Below are positions 8,038 to 16,800 of a stretch of DNA of 64,000 bases, piece by piece. The notes beneath the pieces are model-generated. The model searched no databases and was not told where the DNA came from. It worked only from the letters and a program-made list of their open reading frames with translations. The stretch comes from Variovorax sp. WS11 (GTDB taxonomy: Bacteria; Pseudomonadota; Gammaproteobacteria; Burkholderiales; Burkholderiaceae_C). The DNA lies in the NCBI RefSeq assembly GCF_010499245.1, contig NZ_JAAGOW010000005.1, positions 1,054,001-1,118,000 of the forward strand. Direction: 5' to 3'. Numbering within the stretch: position 1 is the stretch's first letter; every line of letters begins with the position of its first letter. The position numbers were made by a program, and so were the translations under genes.

Positions 8038-9813
8038 ATGAAGGGAAGCGAACTGATTGCCGAGTACCTGGTGCAGCAGAAGATGCCGTACATCTTCGGC
8101 ATCTGCGGGCACGGAAACGTGGGCATGCTGGACGCGCTCCATCAGGTGGGCGACAAGATCCAGCTGGTCTCTCCGCGCCACGAGCAGTGTGCGGGTCACA
8201 TGGCGGACGCCTATTTCCGTGTGAAGCACCAGCCGGTTGCAACACTGACGTCCACGGGTCCCGGTTCGGCCAACATGGTCATGTCGCTGGCGACGGCGCT
8301 GTCCGATTCGTCGGCGTTCCTGGCCATTACCTCCAACGTCCCGACCTCGCAGATGAACAGGGCGCCGTTTCAGGAGCTATACCAGCACAACCAAGCGGAT
8401 TTCCCGAACGTTCTGCGACCGGTCGTCAAGCGCAGCTTCCAGCCCTCGCGCGTCGACATGCTCCCGCTTGCCCTGCGACAGGCCTGCGACACCATGGTCT
8501 CGGGGCGCCCGGGGCCGGTAAACCTGGACGTGCCCTATAACCTCTACCAGGAAGAGGCCGACGTGCAGCTGCCGCCACCTGCGCACACACTCGGACAGCT
8601 CCGGCCAGCTGCATCCAACACCGACCTTGCCGCCGTGATGGCGCTGCTGAGCGAATCCCGGCGCCCCGTTTTCTTTATCGGCCATGGCGCGACACTGTCC
8701 GAGGCTGGCCCGGCCCTGACGGCTCTCGCGAGCAGGCTGGGTGCGCCGGTGATCACGTCCCCCAACGGCATGGGCTGTGTGCCGGCCGATGATGTGATGA
8801 CGCTGGGCTTCATCGGGCGCAACGGCGCCTATCCTGCGAACCAGGCAGGCCGCCACGCCGATCTGGTGATCACCGTCGGCACGCGATTCGACGATCGATC
8901 CTCCTCGAGTTGGCACCCCGGCTATTCCTGGAACTTCCCCAAGACAAAGCTCGTCCATGTGGACATCGATCCCCAGGAGTTGGGCCGCAACTACCCGCCC
9001 ACAGTCGGAATCGTGGCCGATTGCAGAACCTTCTGCGAGCAGCTTCTTGCCGAGGTCGAGAATGCAACGGCCGATACCGGCCGCTTCGCGGCCTGGCGCG
9101 ACCAGGTCGAAAGCTGGCAGCGCGAGTGGGAGGCCTTCGTGCGTCCCAACTTCAGCGCCGTGACCACGCCGATCCGACCCGAGTATGTCGTGGGTGCGCT
9201 GCAAGACGTGTTGCCCGACGACGTGATCCTCTCGCTCGACTCCGGCGTGCACCACAACTGGTTCATGCAGTTCTGGAAACCCAAGCGTACGCAGAGCATG
9301 CTCAACAGCTGGGGCTATTCCTCTATGGGCTTCGGTGTCTGTGGCGTGCTAGGCGCGCAACTGGCCGCGCCGGACCGTCCCTGCGTAGCCGTCGTCGGAG
9401 ACGGAGGCTTTACGATGACACCCTATGTCGTGTGCACCGCGGTCGAATACAACCTGCCCTGCGTCTGGATCGTGTGGAACAACTTCGCGTGGTCGGCCAT
9501 CCGAGACATTCAGTACGGCATGTTCGGTGGCCGCGAACTCGGCACGGCGTTCTACAAGGGTGAACAGGGGCCGGGGGGAGAGCGCTACAACCCGGACTTT
9601 GCCGCGTGGGCTCGCGCCGCGGGCGCCGATGGCATGACGGTAACGCGCAGCGAAGACCTGCGCGGCGCCGTCGAGCTGGCCCTGAAGAACCGCCGGCCCT
9701 GCGTAATCGATGTGCACGTGGATTCCGAGGTGCGCCCGCCTTCGACCGGGACGTGGGAATTGCCGCCGACTCCGTTCCGCGAGCCGATGTTCGGCAAGCC
9801 ATACGTAGCGTGA
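8038..9813 (+). CDS. thiamine-diphosphate-dependent enzyme (acetolactate synthase/2-hydroxyacyl-CoA lyase-like)
   Basis: 591-residue ThDP enzyme of the acetolactate synthase / benzoylformate decarboxylase superfamily. Seen: N-terminal Pyr domain with conserved Glu in SPRHEQCAGHMADAY (about residue 49), a central Rossmann domain, and the C-terminal PP domain with the ThDP motif GDGGFTMTPY...WNN (about 460-490). The start at 8038 follows GAAAGAGAG; the frame extends further upstream but overlaps the previous gene. Reaction: C-C bond making or breaking at a 2-oxo or 2-hydroxyacyl(-CoA) group. In this operon, between a CoA synthetase and a thiolase, an acyl-CoA lyase role is plausible, but decarboxylase or carboligase cannot be excluded. 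Confidence 0.88.
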   Translation: MKGSELIAEYLVQQKMPYIFGICGHGNVGMLDALHQVGDKIQLVSPRHEQCAGHMADAYFRVKHQPVATLTSTGPGSANMVMSLATALSDSSAFLAITSNVPTSQMNRAPFQELYQHNQADFPNVLRPVVKRSFQPSRVDMLPLALRQACDTMVSGRPGPVNLDVPYNLYQEEADVQLPPPAHTLGQLRPAASNTDLAAVMALLSESRRPVFFIGHGATLSEAGPALTALASRLGAPVITSPNGMGCVPADDVMTLGFIGRNGAYPANQAGRHADLVITVGTRFDDRSSSSWHPGYSWNFPKTKLVHVDIDPQELGRNYPPTVGIVADCRTFCEQLLAEVENATADTGRFAAWRDQVESWQREWEAFVRPNFSAVTTPIRPEYVVGALQDVLPDDVILSLDSGVHHNWFMQFWKPKRTQSMLNSWGYSSMGFGVCGVLGAQLAAPDRPCVAVVGDGGFTMTPYVVCTAVEYNLPCVWIVWNNFAWSAIRDIQYGMFGGRELGTAFYKGEQGPGGERYNPDFAAWARAAGADGMTVTRSEDLRGAVELALKNRRPCVIDVHVDSEVRPPSTGTWELPPTPFREPMFGKPYVA

Positions 9814-9830
9814 GCACGCGAGGAGACCCC

Positions 9831-10241
9831 ATGTCCTCGCAGCTGCCCCAGCCCGAGCCGAACGGTGACTCCCGGCCCTACTGGGACGCCGCGCGCGAGG
9901 GCCGACTGCTCATCCGCAGCTGCACGTCCTGCGGCCGCATGCATTTCATGCCGCGCCATTTGTGTCCCCACTGCTGGTCCGATGTGTTGCAATGGGTCGA
10001 GAGCCGGGGTGACGGCGTGGTTCACACCTTCAGCGTCATCCACCGTGCGCCGACGCCGGCGTTCGCGGCCGGCGCACCTTATGTGATCGCCATGATCGAT
10101 CTGGACGAGGGACCGCGCATGTTCGCCAACGTGATCGGCGAATCCGCGCTGGCAGTTCGCATCGGTGACCGCGTGAAGGTGACTTTCGAAGATCGTGGCG
10201 ATGGGGCCAGGCTTCCACAATTCCGCCGGGCGGAGGACTGA
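9831..10241 (+). CDS. Zn-ribbon/OB-fold (DUF35) acyl-CoA-associated protein
   Basis: 136 residues. A rubredoxin-like zinc ribbon CTSCGRMHFMPRHLCPHCWS (C-x2-C-x10-C-x2-C) is followed by an OB-fold with GAPYVIAMIDLDEGPRMFANV. Proteins of this family partner with thiolases or HMG-CoA synthases and pass acyl-CoA between active sites. The gene ends 7 bp before the thiolase at 10249, the family's standard pairing. Ribosome site GAGGAG lies upstream of the ATG. A stable heteromeric complex with the thiolase is the expected role. Confidence 0.9.
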   Translation: MSSQLPQPEPNGDSRPYWDAAREGRLLIRSCTSCGRMHFMPRHLCPHCWSDVLQWVESRGDGVVHTFSVIHRAPTPAFAAGAPYVIAMIDLDEGPRMFANVIGESALAVRIGDRVKVTFEDRGDGARLPQFRRAED

Positions 10242-10248
10242 GTACGCC

Positions 10249-11427
10249 ATGACTGGATCCATCTCTCTGAGAAACAAGGTGGCGGTCGTCGGCGTCGGCG
10301 AGTCCGACATCGGCAAGGTGCCTGGCATGTCCGGCCTCGGCCTGAATACGCAGGCCATGCGGCGCGCACTGGACGATGCGGGGCTGCAGCCTTCGGACGT
10401 CGACGGGCTGCTCACCGCCTACTCGTTCACCGAGTCGTACACGATGCTCGGCTCGTCGCTTGCGGAGTACACCGGACTCAGGCCGAAGATGTGTGCCTCC
10501 ATGGTCGCGGGCGGTGCCAGCCCCGGCATCATGCTGCGGCACGCCGCACAGGCGATCGCCCTAGGGTTGGCCGAAACGGTGCTGGTCTGCGCCGGCGAGA
10601 ACCGGGCGACAGGGCTCGGCCGCGACGCCGCCATCGCCGTCCTGACCAATGTCGGGCATCCTCAATTTGAGAAGCCTTACGGGGGATCGATCCCCGGGTT
10701 CTACGCCATGGTCGCTCGCCGTCACATGCACGAGTTCGGCACAACGCGGGCTCAGCTCGCCAGCGTCGCCGTCAACACCCGTTCGCATGCAGCCATGCAC
10801 CCCAACGCGCAGATGAAAGCGCCCCTGACCATCGAGCAGGTGCTGGCATCCAAGCCGATCGCGGATCCTTTGCACATGCTGGATTGCTGCCTGATCTCCG
10901 ACGCGGCCGGCGCCTTCGTCGTGACCTCGGCCGAGCGGGCGAAAGACCTGCGGCACAAGCCGGCCTTCCTGCTTGGTGTGGGGGAGATGCACACGCACGA
11001 GCACATCATGTGCGCGCCCAGCATGACGAACTTCGGCGCGGCGCAGTCCGGCCGGATCGCCTACGAGATGGCCGGTGTCGGTCCTGGGGACATCGATGTC
11101 GCCCAGCTGTACGACTGCTTCACGATCGTTCCCATCATCGAGCTCGAGGAACTCGGCTTCGTAGGAGCCGGCGAGGGCGGCGCCTTCTTCGAGCGAGGGG
11201 ATGCTCGCATCGGCGGCAAGCTGCCCATCAACACCCACGGTGGAATGCTCTCGCATGCCCACGCCGGGGCCGCTGGGGGGCTGTTCGGCATCGTCGAGGC
11301 CGTGCGCCAGCTCCGCGGTGACGAAGGCGAGAGGCAGGTCCAAGGCGCCGAACTGGCGTTGGTTCACAACGAAGGCGGCATTCTCTCGTCGCACTGCACG
11401 GTGATCCTGTCCGGCCAGATGGGCTGA
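10249..11427 (+). CDS. thiolase / lipid-transfer-like acetyl-CoA acetyltransferase (DUF35 partner)
   Basis: 392-residue thiolase-fold protein of the SCP-x/archaeal acetoacetyl-CoA-thiolase type. Visible: VAVVGVGESDIGKVPG at the N terminus, the active-site region around MCASMVAGGASPG, DCFTIVPIIELEELGF, NTHGGMLSHAHAGAAGG and the C-terminal HCTVILSG strand. The nucleophile segment has Ala-Ser-Met-Val rather than a clear NxCxSG, so the catalytic Cys position should be checked. It directly follows the DUF35 partner. Role: thiolytic or Claisen step of the operon's acyl-CoA pathway. Confidence 0.85.
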   Translation: MTGSISLRNKVAVVGVGESDIGKVPGMSGLGLNTQAMRRALDDAGLQPSDVDGLLTAYSFTESYTMLGSSLAEYTGLRPKMCASMVAGGASPGIMLRHAAQAIALGLAETVLVCAGENRATGLGRDAAIAVLTNVGHPQFEKPYGGSIPGFYAMVARRHMHEFGTTRAQLASVAVNTRSHAAMHPNAQMKAPLTIEQVLASKPIADPLHMLDCCLISDAAGAFVVTSAERAKDLRHKPAFLLGVGEMHTHEHIMCAPSMTNFGAAQSGRIAYEMAGVGPGDIDVAQLYDCFTIVPIIELEELGFVGAGEGGAFFERGDARIGGKLPINTHGGMLSHAHAGAAGGLFGIVEAVRQLRGDEGERQVQGAELALVHNEGGILSSHCTVILSGQMG

Positions 11428-11465
11428 ACGGGCTTTTGAAGCGTAATCCACGAACTGGACCAAGA

Positions 11466-11975
11466 ATGACGGAAAGCTACAAACCACGCGGCAAATACTT
11501 CGAAGATTTTCAGCTTGGCGAAGAGATGGTCACGCCCGCCCGCACGATCACCAGCACCGACATCGTCAATTTCGCTTGCATCTCCGGCGACTTCAACGAA
11601 GTACACGTCAACCACGAGTACTGCAAGACAACGATCTTCGGCGAACCAGTGGCGCATGGCCCGCTGATTTATGCGGTCATGGGGGGGCTGCAGTACGCCA
11701 GCGGCATCAACGACGGAACTATGTTGGCCTTGTTGGGCATCGATGGCTGGCGTCTTCTCGGCCCGATCAAACACGGCGACACGATCCGCATGCACTCGCG
11801 CGTTATCGACAAAAAGGAGACGAGCAAGCCCGATCGCGGCGTGATCGTGTTCGAGCGCCGTTGCGTCAAGCAGGACGGGACGGTGGTTCAGGAGATGAAG
11901 GCCACCCTCATGTACAAGCGCAAGTCGCCACATGACGCCCACATCAGCACATCAGACAAATCGCAAAAGGTATGA
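11466..11975 (+). CDS. MaoC-family hydratase/dehydratase
   Basis: 169-residue single hot-dog protein of the (R)-specific enoyl-CoA hydratase / MaoC type. The start at 11466 (MTESYKPRGKYFEDFQLGEE) gives the normal family N terminus; an upstream in-frame start at 11436 adds ten unconserved residues. The active-site loop is present: TDIVNFACISGDFNEVHVNHEYC (conserved Asp and His) and HGPLIYAVMGGL. Role: hydration of an enoyl-CoA or dehydration of a 3-hydroxyacyl-CoA. One base separates its stop from the next start, so translation of the aldehyde dehydrogenase is probably coupled. Confidence 0.9.
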   Translation: MTESYKPRGKYFEDFQLGEEMVTPARTITSTDIVNFACISGDFNEVHVNHEYCKTTIFGEPVAHGPLIYAVMGGLQYASGINDGTMLALLGIDGWRLLGPIKHGDTIRMHSRVIDKKETSKPDRGVIVFERRCVKQDGTVVQEMKATLMYKRKSPHDAHISTSDKSQKV

Positions 11976-11976
11976 C

Positions 11977-13407
11977 ATGAGTGGAGATAATTTGATGCAG
12001 ATACGCCTTCTCATCGCTGGCGAGTGGCAGGACGGCGCCGAGCAATGGCCGGTGCTAGACAAGTACCGGCTGACACCCTTCGCGCGCCTGCATGTCGCAT
12101 CGCAGGATCAAGTGCGCGCCGCTGTGGGCACCGCCCAAGCCGCCTATCGATGCGCGGCGCTGACACCCCACGGCCGCGGAGCGATCCTTGACAAAGCGGC
12201 CGCGATCATCGAGCGCGACGGCGACAAGTTCGTTAAGGTCCTGCAAGTGGAAGCTGGATTCAGTCAGGCCGATGCACATGGTGAGTTGCGGCGCTGCATC
12301 CAGACCTTCCGTCTGTCGGCAGAAGAGGCGCGCCGACTGGTTGGCGAGATGATTCCCCTGGAAGGCGCTCCGGATCAGGCGGGCCGCCTTGGCTTCACCA
12401 TTCCGGTGCCGCTGGGCGTGGTCTGCGCTATCACGCCGTTCAACGCACCGATCAACACCGTCGCGCACAAGGTCGCGCCGGCAATCGCGGCCGGCAACGC
12501 GGTGGTGGTCAAGCCTTCCAGCAGCACGCCCCAATCGGCGAATCTTCTGGCTGCGGCGCTCATGGAAGCGGGCCTGCCCTCCGGCCTGATCTCGGTGATT
12601 CATGGCGGGGCACAGGTTGCGCACTGGTTGATTGCCGAACGCGCAATCCGCTTCTTCGCCTTCACCGGCAGCACCGAGGTGGGTCGGGATATCCAGCAAC
12701 GTGCCGGACTGCGTCGTACCCAGATGGAATTGGGCAGCATCGCCTTCACCATCTTGGATGCCGACGCCAATCTAGAGGTGGCGTTGCCGAAAATTGTCGG
12801 CTCTGCTTACCGCAAGGCAGGCCAGGTTTGCACGTCGATCCAGAATCTGCTTGTGGAACGCAGCCGGCTAGGCGACGTGGAGGCGCGATTGGCCACGATG
12901 GTGTCGGCGCTGCGCTTCGGCGATCCGCAGGATGCCAGGACGCAAATCGGCCCAGTCATCAGTTTGGCGTCTGCCGAGCGGCTCGAAAGCTGGATCGAGC
13001 AGGCTCTCTCGCGCGGTGCCCGGCGCCTTGCTGGCGGACCGAGGCAAGGCGCTGTCGTGCCGCCGACTTTGCTCGCGGATGTGGATCCGGCATGCGAGGT
13101 GAGTTGCAGCGAAGTCTTCGGTCCCGTCATGACCCTTATTCCCTTCGACAACATCGAGGAGGCGATCGATCGTGTCAACTCGACGCCATATGGCCTTGCG
13201 AGCGGGTTCTTTACCAATCGTATCGACTCGGCCATGAAGGCCGTGCGAAGACTCAACGTCGGCGGCGTGCACATCAACGAAACGTCAAGCTCTCGCGTCG
13301 ACCTGATGCCTTACGGCGGCACCAAGGATTCCGGCTTCGGGCGAGAGGGCCCTCGTTACGCAGTGCATGAAATGTGCGAAATGCGGATGGTCAGTTTCAC
13401 GGAGTAG
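11977..13407 (+). CDS. NAD(P)-dependent aldehyde dehydrogenase
   Basis: 476-residue ALDH-superfamily enzyme that oxidises an aldehyde to an acid (or to an acyl-CoA). Seen: Rossmann region with ITPFNAPINTVAHKVAPAIA and FFAFTGSTEVG, the general base Glu in QMELGS, the nucleophile Cys in AGQVCTSIQ and the late EVFGPVMTLIPFD motif. Two starts are possible: 11977 (AAAAGG 6 bases upstream) or 11995 (MQIRLL, GGAG 8 bases upstream). Last gene of the cluster A operon. A short hairpin follows at 13421. Confidence 0.9.
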   Translation: MSGDNLMQIRLLIAGEWQDGAEQWPVLDKYRLTPFARLHVASQDQVRAAVGTAQAAYRCAALTPHGRGAILDKAAAIIERDGDKFVKVLQVEAGFSQADAHGELRRCIQTFRLSAEEARRLVGEMIPLEGAPDQAGRLGFTIPVPLGVVCAITPFNAPINTVAHKVAPAIAAGNAVVVKPSSSTPQSANLLAAALMEAGLPSGLISVIHGGAQVAHWLIAERAIRFFAFTGSTEVGRDIQQRAGLRRTQMELGSIAFTILDADANLEVALPKIVGSAYRKAGQVCTSIQNLLVERSRLGDVEARLATMVSALRFGDPQDARTQIGPVISLASAERLESWIEQALSRGARRLAGGPRQGAVVPPTLLADVDPACEVSCSEVFGPVMTLIPFDNIEEAIDRVNSTPYGLASGFFTNRIDSAMKAVRRLNVGGVHINETSSSRVDLMPYGGTKDSGFGREGPRYAVHEMCEMRMVSFTE

Positions 13408-13420
13408 GGGATCGAAAAGA

Positions 13421-13439
13421 AGGTGCGTAGCGCGCACCT
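13421..13439 (+). terminator. hairpin after cluster A operon (weak terminator candidate)
   Basis: AGGTGCG and CGCACCT form a 7-bp stem around a 5-base loop, 13 bases after the ALDH stop. No T-tract follows, so intrinsic termination is doubtful; it may stabilise the mRNA 3' end. Confidence 0.35.
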
Positions 13440-13749
13440 CACAGCCCCCCATGAGATCCCAATAGTCTTGGAAGAATTGCCCCTGGAAATGCCCCTGGTT
13501 TCGAAGGTATTGTCTGGGGCGGCTGCGACCCACCGTCTACCGATGGCAACGGCCTTCCTGCCGGATCAGATCCATTCCAGAGCCCGAAGACAGCCGAGCA
13601 GCATCCCGCCATTCTCGGGAGCCTCACACTGATTTCCCAGACATCACTGGTGGAAAACTGCCTCACGCAGGCTCTTTTTGCAAGAGCGGATTGGCTCCTT
13701 GCACAGGCGAGCATCCCGATGCTGGCCCTCGGTCGCAGACATTTGATCT

Positions 13750-13984
13750 TGCCTTGAACAGGCTGCGCACCGCGTTGGCGCCCCGTCATCGAGCCACGTA
13801 CCAGCGTGTCCGTCCTGAGTCCTTCCACCGGACCTTCTGGAGCGAATATCGCCCGCCGCATACCCTTGCTGCGCGGCAGACAGAGGAGCACAACGTCGCT
13901 GCAGTGGGCAAGCTTCCGGGCCAGGAGCCTCCGAGCAAATTCACCGCCCTTGGGCGCGCCCAAACCGATCAGGCTGATCTTCAT
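13750..13984 (-). pseudogene. relic of a 3-hydroxyisobutyrate/6-phosphogluconate-type dehydrogenase N-terminal domain
   Basis: Inside an open stretch on the minus strand one reads MKISLIGLGAPKGGEFARRL, then HCSDVVLLCLPRSKGMRRAI and FAPEGPVEGLRTDTLV. This fits the NAD-binding half of a beta-hydroxyacid dehydrogenase (GLGxMG..., DVVLLCLPDS...), with a deletion between the first and second parts, no recognisable catalytic domain and no family-like sequence after about 13750. The rest of the 13440-14284 frame is not recognised. I take it as a decayed fragment. Confidence 0.45.
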
Positions 13985-14500
13985 GTCAAGCGACATCAGG
14001 AACTGCCCCCGCATTGACTCATCCGGACTGTTACCGGGTGAACTCGGCCCCAAGCGACAGTTCGTTGCCCGCACAGCATCTGGCCCCCACCGGACCGCAC
14101 AGACCGAGGCGAACTTCTCCATCCGCCTGCAGGTGCTGATCGCCGGCGGGCTTTCCTCTCGATTGTCTCCGGATTGGAGTTGAACATCTACTCTCCGGCT
14201 CTCATTCGGGATGTTCGAGCGCTTGCTCTGGGCCAGTGCGTTTCTCGCAATCAACGCCATGCCATGCGGCGAGCCCGCGCACAATCATTATCTTGAGGAG
14301 GCGACGAATCTTTCCGTCTCCTTTGAGTAGTTAACGGCTGCAGTCACACTTGCGTCCAACATAGGCTGCCGTCCTTGGTCAGATTGTTGGAACGGCTCAA
14401 GGAGTCGACAGATGAGAAAGGTGGACGAATCCGTAAGCAAGTTCCCATGAGGGATGGTGCCCGCCACGCTGAGCCGATCGATGCAGCCGGTTTCCCGCCT
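13985..14500. other. intergenic stretch without recognisable gene
   Basis: About 500 bp between the dehydrogenase relic and the porin terminator. Short open frames exist on both strands but none resembles a known family or has a convincing start. Confidence 0.5.
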
Positions 14501-14502
14501 AT

Positions 14503-14531
14503 AAAAAAGAGCCGGGCGCAAGGCGCCCGGC
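14503..14531 (-). terminator. rho-independent terminator of the porin gene
   Basis: Read on the minus strand, a perfect 9-bp GC stem (GCCGGGCGC / GCGCCCGGC, 3-base loop) is followed directly by TCTTTTTTAT. It lies about 100 bases after the porin stop codon. Confidence 0.9.
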
Positions 14532-14632
14532 GTGAACCCGTGGAGAAACTTGCAAATGACTCTGCGGGAAACCTCTCTCTGGTTGTGCATTGAAACAGGC
14601 ACCCGCAAGGGGCGCCGCCGGTGTTGAACGGC

Positions 14633-15955
14633 TCAGAACGCGTGGCGAATGCCGAAGTCGAAGCCCGTCGCGCTGCGCGGCCGGTAGCCGGCCACGCCGT
14701 TGCCAGTGGACAGGTAGGTCGGCGATCCCCCCGCCGTCGCGCCCATGACGGCAGGGTTGTTCTCCCCGTTCTTGACGCGGATGCGCGCCGCCGTCGCGTA
14801 CAGCGCCGTGCGCTTGCTCAGGTTGTGCACGTAGCTGATGGCGAGCTTATTGGCCGACGCATCCCGGTTGGGCGCGAACAGCGTGGGCGGCACCAGCCCG
14901 GGATCGTTCTTGAACTTGACACGCTGGTAGGCCAAGCGGATCAGCCCCGGGCCCACGGGCACGGTCGCACCGATCAACCCGCCCGTGTACTTGTCCTTTT
15001 CGCTCACTGTCGCCGACAGGCCCGCCGTTAGCGGAACGCTGGTCTCCAGTTCGTCGCGCGCCATCGACACCTCGCCGAAGAGCTTGATCACGCCGAAGTC
15101 GTAGCTCGCGCCCAGGTTAGCGTTCTTGATCTTGTTTTCGAAGCCCGCGCCGGTAGGCAGCCCCGCGGCCGTTAGCGCGGTGACATCGCCCACCGTGCTC
15201 TCCCCGTAGGCCACCGCCACGTCAATCGGCCCGTTCGCATAGCCCAGGCGCCCGCCGAAGGAGCGCCCCTTCTTGCTCGGCGTGCCCGGCAAGTTGCTCT
15301 GCTCGACGTTCTCGTGCAGCGCATACTGGACCTGCCCATAGACGCCGCCAAGCGTGGGCGGCAGGAAGTAGCCCACACTGTTGCTGGTGCGCACATAGGA
15401 ATCGTGGCTGCCCAAGCCAATGACGCCCGGATTGGCAGTAGTGGCTGCGCCGCGCACGGTGGCCAGGTTCTGGAAGATCGTATTGATCAGGCTAATACCG
15501 GTGCCCAACCCGGCCAGAGGGTCAAACACCGTGTCGTTCCAGAAAGAAGGGGTGTAGTCGCGCCCTAGGCGCAGTTCACCCAGAGTGCTGGATAACAGGC
15601 TTATGGTGGAGCGGCGGTTGAAATTCAGGATGCCGCGCGAGCCGTCGTCCGGATTGATCTGGCCTTCCAGCCAGAAGCTGGCGGCCAGGCCGCCGCCGAG
15701 ATCCTCAGTGGCGCGAAAACCAAGGCGACTAGTGGCGAGATTGCCCTGGGATAGGGCCGTCTGGCTTCTTTTGATGCTGTCGGGCTGCCCAGGCGGAGGC
15801 AGCAGGAACGGATTGGCCGTGTTGTTGTACCACTCGCTCTTGACGCTGTAGCGGCTGACGGCGACGTCGACCACTCCGAACAACGTCACGGAGGACTGGG
15901 CCGACACCGACGAGGTGACAGCTAGGACGGCAAGTGCGATGAATGATTTTTGCAT
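14633..15955 (-). CDS. Gram-negative outer-membrane porin (Omp32/OmpC-like, Burkholderiales type)
   Basis: 440-residue trimeric porin. A signal peptide is obvious (MQKSFIALAVLAVTSSVSAQ, cleavage after SAQ), followed by the family opening SSVTLFGVVDVAVSRYSVKS, alternating beta strands with loops, and a C-terminal strand ending in Phe (GFDFGIRHAF), as outer-membrane beta-barrels require for assembly. AGGA lies about 9 bases before the ATG. Single gene with its own terminator at 14503. It allows small, mostly anionic solutes through the outer membrane and could serve the organic-acid pathways around it, but that link is only positional. Confidence 0.95.
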   Translation of the reverse strand: MQKSFIALAVLAVTSSVSAQSSVTLFGVVDVAVSRYSVKSEWYNNTANPFLLPPPGQPDSIKRSQTALSQGNLATSRLGFRATEDLGGGLAASFWLEGQINPDDGSRGILNFNRRSTISLLSSTLGELRLGRDYTPSFWNDTVFDPLAGLGTGISLINTIFQNLATVRGAATTANPGVIGLGSHDSYVRTSNSVGYFLPPTLGGVYGQVQYALHENVEQSNLPGTPSKKGRSFGGRLGYANGPIDVAVAYGESTVGDVTALTAAGLPTGAGFENKIKNANLGASYDFGVIKLFGEVSMARDELETSVPLTAGLSATVSEKDKYTGGLIGATVPVGPGLIRLAYQRVKFKNDPGLVPPTLFAPNRDASANKLAISYVHNLSKRTALYATAARIRVKNGENNPAVMGATAGGSPTYLSTGNGVAGYRPRSATGFDFGIRHAF

Positions 15956-16369
15956 GAGATTAATTCCTGTTTGAACTGCTGCGATCGATCGGCCGACTCA
16001 TGAGCTTCCTCGATATTCGGAGCGAGGTCGGTGTCGAAGAGCACTCCGACTTCATGCGTCATCGCCGTCGAGTGGACACGACACCCCAATGTCGTTGACT
16101 CAACTTTTCTAGTCAGGCTGAAGAGCACAGCGTCGAAATGCTAAGCGTCAGCTTCCATTCCGCCGCTCAGGGTTCCTGCCAGTCTTCGGCAAACACGAAG
16201 GCCTCGGTCCCGGTTCCGCAGACGCGTTGCCGTCGACCTGCGGGAAAGCGTCCAGGCCTTGTGCCCGCCAAAAGCCTCGCTAGAAAAGGCTGCCCGGAAA
16301 GACCATGAAGGATGCAATCCGGGACTACCGAGCAAAACCCGCTTCGATAGAACGGGATTCGCTTAATGT
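15956..16369. other. upstream region of porin gene, no gene recognised
   Basis: About 410 bp. It must hold the leftward porin promoter and leader, though no convincing -35/-10 was fixed. Short open frames on the minus strand (16141-16604) resemble nothing known. Confidence 0.5.
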
Positions 16370-16800
16370 ATTGGCAAGGAGATGGAGATGTCGATGACCC
16401 AAGCAGTCCCACAGCGTGAGTACGGCGGTCTAAGGCGATCCACTGGGGACATGAGCGTCGAGCTCGGCGACAGGTCCTGGAGTTTGACGGTGAGTGACGG
16501 CCGCCAAGGCACGAGCCCATGCAGCCGGATCCCGGGAAAACGGTCGCGTTTGCGCACTCCATTCGCATGACCCGGGAGCGCTGCAAGCTCGAGCCGCAGG
16601 CCAAGGTGCACCCGTGCTATGAAGCACGGGTGCGACGGCTGGTGGCTTCGACGACTAGTCGAGAAGGGCGTCGACAACATCGTGGTCGACTCCCCAGAAT
16701 TGAGGTGAACCGACATGCAAGGCCGGCCAGGAGTTGACCGGCTCAATGGGGACAGCTATTGGCGAGGCTGCTACGCCATTGTTGTAGCTGAGCATGTGAG
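16370..16800 (+). pseudogene. IS110-family transposase relic, multiply frameshifted
   Basis: Read across three frames, the plus strand gives LGDRSWSLTVSDGRQG, then KVHPCYEA, then in the next frame GCDGWWLRRLVEKGVDNIVV with DS, then IEVNRHAR and DRLNGD/LLARLLRH. This is the N-terminal RuvC-like part of IS110-family transposases (CYEAGxDGxWLHRWL...VDNIVVDSxSIEVNRxARRxKTDRLDGDKLL). At least three frameshifts and the missing C-terminal half show it is dead. No element ends were found. Confidence 0.75.
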
